Shown piece by piece: positions 61,974 through 64,000 of a stretch of DNA of 64,000 nucleotides. Made by a program: the position numbers and the translations under genes. A model generated the notes under the pieces. It ran no database searches and was not told where the DNA came from. It worked only from the letters and a program-made list of their open reading frames with translations. Position 1 is the first letter of the stretch; every line of letters starts with the position of its first letter. This stretch comes from Acidisoma sp. PAMC 29798. GTDB lineage: Bacteria; Pseudomonadota; Alphaproteobacteria; Acetobacterales; Acetobacteraceae. Location: the NCBI RefSeq assembly GCF_030252425.1, contig NZ_CP126994.1, positions 3,901,001 to 3,965,000 on the forward strand. Direction: 5' to 3'.

Positions 61974-62753
61974 TTAGTACAGGCTCTGGCCGGGCCAGTT
62001 GTAATGGTGATGCAGCCCCTCAGCATAGGCCTGCTCAATCATGGCGTCAGGATTCCATGGCGGCGCGGTCTTGACCTTCTCGCGCAGGACATTGAGCCTG
62101 ATCTCGCGGTCTTCCCAACTGACTCCGCTCACGGCGTAGGGTGACAGCAGCACGTGCTTGCCAGGCCACCAGTTTTTGGTGTCGATGATCATGTATTGAA
62201 CGGCCCAGGCCTTATCGTCGATCAGAAGATTCTCGATGTGACCGATGGTACCGTCGGTCGCGTGGACATGGTAGCCGATGACCGCTGACACACTGCGGAG
62301 GTGTGGATCCAGATGTTCGTCTTCTTCGCTTGAAGACGCCGTGTTGGCCGTAAAAAATGGCGGTGACGATAGCGGAGAACCGATCGCGCCGGCGCCTATT
62401 CCGTCGCCCGTCGCAAGTAAGCCGCCGCCACCCCAGATCGGGTTCCAGCCGTAGTAATCATAGAGGCTGAGTTCCATCTGCCGTGATACAGGGGCGTCAG
62501 CGCTGATATCAGGACTTTCTTCGACTTGAGTCATTGTCAGCGCGACCGCGAGTTCCTCCCGATCGTAATCTGACTTGACGATCGCGGATGGGTGAACAAG
62601 CACTTTACGCGCCGACAGCCAGCTCCCTGTGTCGATCACGAGCCAGCGTAGCTTCCAGCTCCGGTCATCGAATAGGAAATCAGCAACGACACCGATTTTT
62701 CCGTCTTGGGCCTTGATGGCGTAACCTTTGAACGCCGCGGCGACCAACAGCAT
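61974..62753 (-). CDS. PRC-barrel domain protein (two domains)
   Basis: A 259-residue protein with two PRC-barrel domains: about residues 3-75 (FKGYAIKAQDGKIGVVADFLFDDRSWKLRWLVIDTG) and 155-230 (VIGYHVHATDGTIGHIENLLIDDKAWAVQYMIIDTKNWWPGKHVLLSP). Such domains occur in photosynthetic reaction-centre H subunits and in stress- or RNA-associated proteins. The ATG at 62753 starts MLLVAAAFKGYAI; upstream in-frame codons overlap the next gene and are not family-like. It is probably a general stress-linked protein of this regulon. Confidence 0.85.
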   Translation of the reverse strand: MLLVAAAFKGYAIKAQDGKIGVVADFLFDDRSWKLRWLVIDTGSWLSARKVLVHPSAIVKSDYDREELAVALTMTQVEESPDISADAPVSRQMELSLYDYYGWNPIWGGGGLLATGDGIGAGAIGSPLSSPPFFTANTASSSEEDEHLDPHLRSVSAVIGYHVHATDGTIGHIENLLIDDKAWAVQYMIIDTKNWWPGKHVLLSPYAVSGVSWEDREIRLNVLREKVKTAPPWNPDAMIEQAYAEGLHHHYNWPGQSLY

Positions 62754-62806
62754 GGTGCAATGATCCTGATATTCGTGGTTGCGGGCAATTCGCGACCTCG
62801 GTCGCG

Positions 62807-63295
62807 TTACCGTGAAAGCTGAGGACTTGGCGGCGTCGCCTGTTTCGGGCTTTGGTGCGTCATCGCCGTTATCGACCCCGCCTGTTGTTGCGTGAACAGC
62901 AGGCTCATCGACGTACCCAGGGCTAGCGCGCAAAAGATCAGAATGAGCGGCCCATAGCTTTGACGAGTGGTGATATCAACGGCAACGATGCCGGGGCTTT
63001 GCAGAGCCCCTGCTGGACCGGGCAGGAGAAGGACAAGCCTCGCAGCCCTCGCGCGGGCATCCGCAGAGGATACGGATGACAGGGGGGTGCGGCCGATCAG
63101 TCGCGCGAGATTTTCTGGAAGAGCCGTTTTGGGCATCCTCGCCAGTCGGCCGGCTTCTTCCCAAGGGTCCTTGTCCATGCGCGCGAGAACCGAGAGCATC
63201 GTCACAGTTGAGCCGTTAAAATCCGTTCCCGCCTCAGCATAGAGAAAGGCATTCAGGGCCGAATGACCAAGATTCTCCGCATTGCGATCTGCCAC
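62807..63295 (-). CDS. single-pass membrane protein, function unknown
   Basis: A 162-residue protein with a ~90-residue cytoplasmic N-terminal part (SALNAFLYAEAGTDFNGSTVTMLSVLARMDKDPWEEAGRLARMPK) and one membrane helix near residues 112-132 (YGPLILIFCALALGTSMSLLF). I do not know a named family. FixJ-like box 4 lies 96 bp upstream on its strand. It precedes and is probably co-transcribed with the PRC-barrel gene, 53 bp away. Confidence 0.7.
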   Translation of the reverse strand: MADRNAENLGHSALNAFLYAEAGTDFNGSTVTMLSVLARMDKDPWEEAGRLARMPKTALPENLARLIGRTPLSSVSSADARARAARLVLLLPGPAGALQSPGIVAVDITTRQSYGPLILIFCALALGTSMSLLFTQQQAGSITAMTHQSPKQATPPSPQLSR

Positions 63296-63390
63296 GGCCG
63301 GCTCTCCCTTGCTGCGTGAAGCCTCATGTCTGCGTGCCCATACGAGGACAAAGAAACATTGTTGCCACGTCGCTTCCCGCTCGGGCAGCC

Positions 63391-63405
63391 TCGGAAACTA
63401 CTTAA
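63391..63405 (-). promoter_or_regulatory. FixJ-like box 4 (toward membrane protein gene)
   Basis: On the minus strand this reads TTAAGTAGTTTCCGA, the closest of the five to rhizobial FixJ sites (TAAGTAGTTTCC). It lies 96 bp before the gene at 63295. Confidence 0.65.
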
Positions 63406-63445
63406 GTGGTCCGGTTTGCCGAGTTCGCGTGCCACCCCGAGCGGC

Positions 63446-63460
63446 CTGAGTAGTTTCCGA
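63446..63460 (+). promoter_or_regulatory. FixJ-like box 5 (toward alcohol dehydrogenase)
   Basis: CTGAGTAGTTTCCGA lies 57 bp before the alcohol dehydrogenase start and is inverted relative to box 4, 41 bp away. The pair sits back to back between divergent genes. Confidence 0.6.
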
Positions 63461-63516
63461 GCCTGCCGTCGGCCCCTTTCTTCCGAGACATTGGGCGGCA
63501 ACGTCGGAGATGCGTG

Positions 63517-64000
63517 ATGCACGCCATGGTTCTGAAGCGGTTACGCTCCCCTCTGGAGCTGACCGAGTTTCCCGACCGCGCGCCGGGCCCGGGCGAGATC
63601 CGAGTGAAGGTTGGTGCCTGCGGGGTCTGCCGCACGGATCTGCACGTCGTGGATGGCGAACTCCCGGATCCACAGGTGCCCATGATACCCGGTCACGAAA
63701 TCGTCGGCCGGATCGATGCTCTGGGCTTGGGCGTCGAGGGGCTGCGCCTTGGCGAGCGCGTCGGCATCCCCTGGCTCGGCCATACCTGCGGCGTCTGCTC
63801 CTATTGCACCAGTAAGCACGAAAATCTGTGCGACCACACACTTTTTACCGGCTACACCCGCGACGGCGGCTTCGCGACCTCCACGATCGCCGATGCGCGC
63901 TTCGCCTTCCCCCTGGGCGAGGATGGCAGCGATGAGGAACTCGCGCCCTTGCTCTGCGCCGGTTTGATCGGCTGGAGGTCGCTCACCATCGCGGGAGAGG
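63517..64000 (+). CDS. zinc-dependent alcohol dehydrogenase (runs off window end)
   Basis: The first 161 residues of a medium-chain zinc alcohol dehydrogenase of the AdhP-like type, 5' complete and cut by the window end. GACGVCRTDLHVVDGELPDPQVPMIPGHE gives the catalytic zinc ligands (Cys, His with Glu), and CGVCSYCTSKHENLCDH the four cysteines for the structural zinc. The coenzyme domain begins as the sequence ends. The ATG at 63517 starts MHAMVLKR; a second ATG three codons on is possible. It oxidises or reduces alcohols and aldehydes with NAD(P)H. Control by the FixJ-like box just upstream is likely. Confidence 0.92.
   Translation, partial: MHAMVLKRLRSPLELTEFPDRAPGPGEIRVKVGACGVCRTDLHVVDGELPDPQVPMIPGHEIVGRIDALGLGVEGLRLGERVGIPWLGHTCGVCSYCTSKHENLCDHTLFTGYTRDGGFATSTIADARFAFPLGEDGSDEELAPLLCAGLIGWRSLTIAGE

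Overview
The window is high-GC DNA from an alphaproteobacterium, most likely an Acetobacteraceae-like (Rhodospirillales) soil, plant or lichen associate. This rests on protein styles seen here: a glycine-rich autotransporter, a Hint-domain glycine-rich protein, a CheB-CheR-kinase-LuxR fusion and AspD/AspT. No rRNA, tRNA or CRISPR array was seen, so the assignment is an inference. It reads as a chromosomal or large-plasmid accessory region, with metabolic cassettes separated by decayed insertion sequences (IS6, IS701, IS5, IS3, IS630, ISL3, IS256, IS66 and an ISKra4-like piece) and several genes cut by them.

Layout. 0-4.5 kb: SnoaL-like protein, a membrane protein, an Old Yellow Enzyme with a divergent LysR regulator, then an internally deleted IS6 element abutting a beheaded AraC gene. 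4.8-11.8 kb: a 2,311-residue autotransporter adhesin. 13.2-19.3 kb: a sugar-uptake and oxidation operon (two permeases, binding protein, sugar-phosphate isomerase-like protein, Gfo/Idh/MocA dehydrogenase) under a divergent LacI regulator, with a perfect 12-bp operator and no ATPase gene. 19.3-20.4 kb: IS5 and IS3 remnants. 20.8-25.3 kb: LysR plus nitrilase, and SDR plus AraC, as divergent pairs.

25.4-34.1 kb is the most unusual cassette. A tightly overlapping four-gene operon (DDAH/arginine-deiminase-fold hydrolase, class III aminotransferase, BKACE-type beta-keto acid cleavage enzyme, PaaI-like thioesterase) lies beside a metallo-beta-lactamase-fold hydrolase, a dimethylformamidase-like protein, a PotD-like polyamine-binding protein and a LysR regulator. 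The two minus-strand promoters share a 70-bp upstream element at the same distance from the start codon. Together they look like a catabolic route for an N-substituted guanidine, polyamine or amide compound.

34.2-43.4 kb: an orphan ParD with a broken ParE, an RpiR-aminotransferase-(truncated binding protein) operon, and a LysR locus whose palindromic promoter is present twice, once before a decayed alpha/beta-hydrolase/OYE and once before an intact carboxymuconolactone-decarboxylase-family gene; IS debris follows. 44-51.6 kb: Hint-domain glycine-rich protein, IS66 and integrase debris, a secreted carboxylesterase with an inverted repeat over its ribosome-binding site, a small secreted protein and a frameshifted Tat-exported amidinotransferase.

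52.4-64 kb: AspD and AspT (aspartate decarboxylation with aspartate/alanine exchange), a histidine phosphatase, a 1,478-residue CheB-CheR-PAS-kinase-REC-REC-LuxR protein, a lone receiver, a PRC-barrel protein, an unknown membrane protein and a zinc alcohol dehydrogenase running off the end. Five near-identical FixJ-type boxes (TA[A/G]GTAGTTTCCGA-like) occur only in this part. Each is oriented toward a neighbouring gene, so the segment looks like a local two-component regulon.
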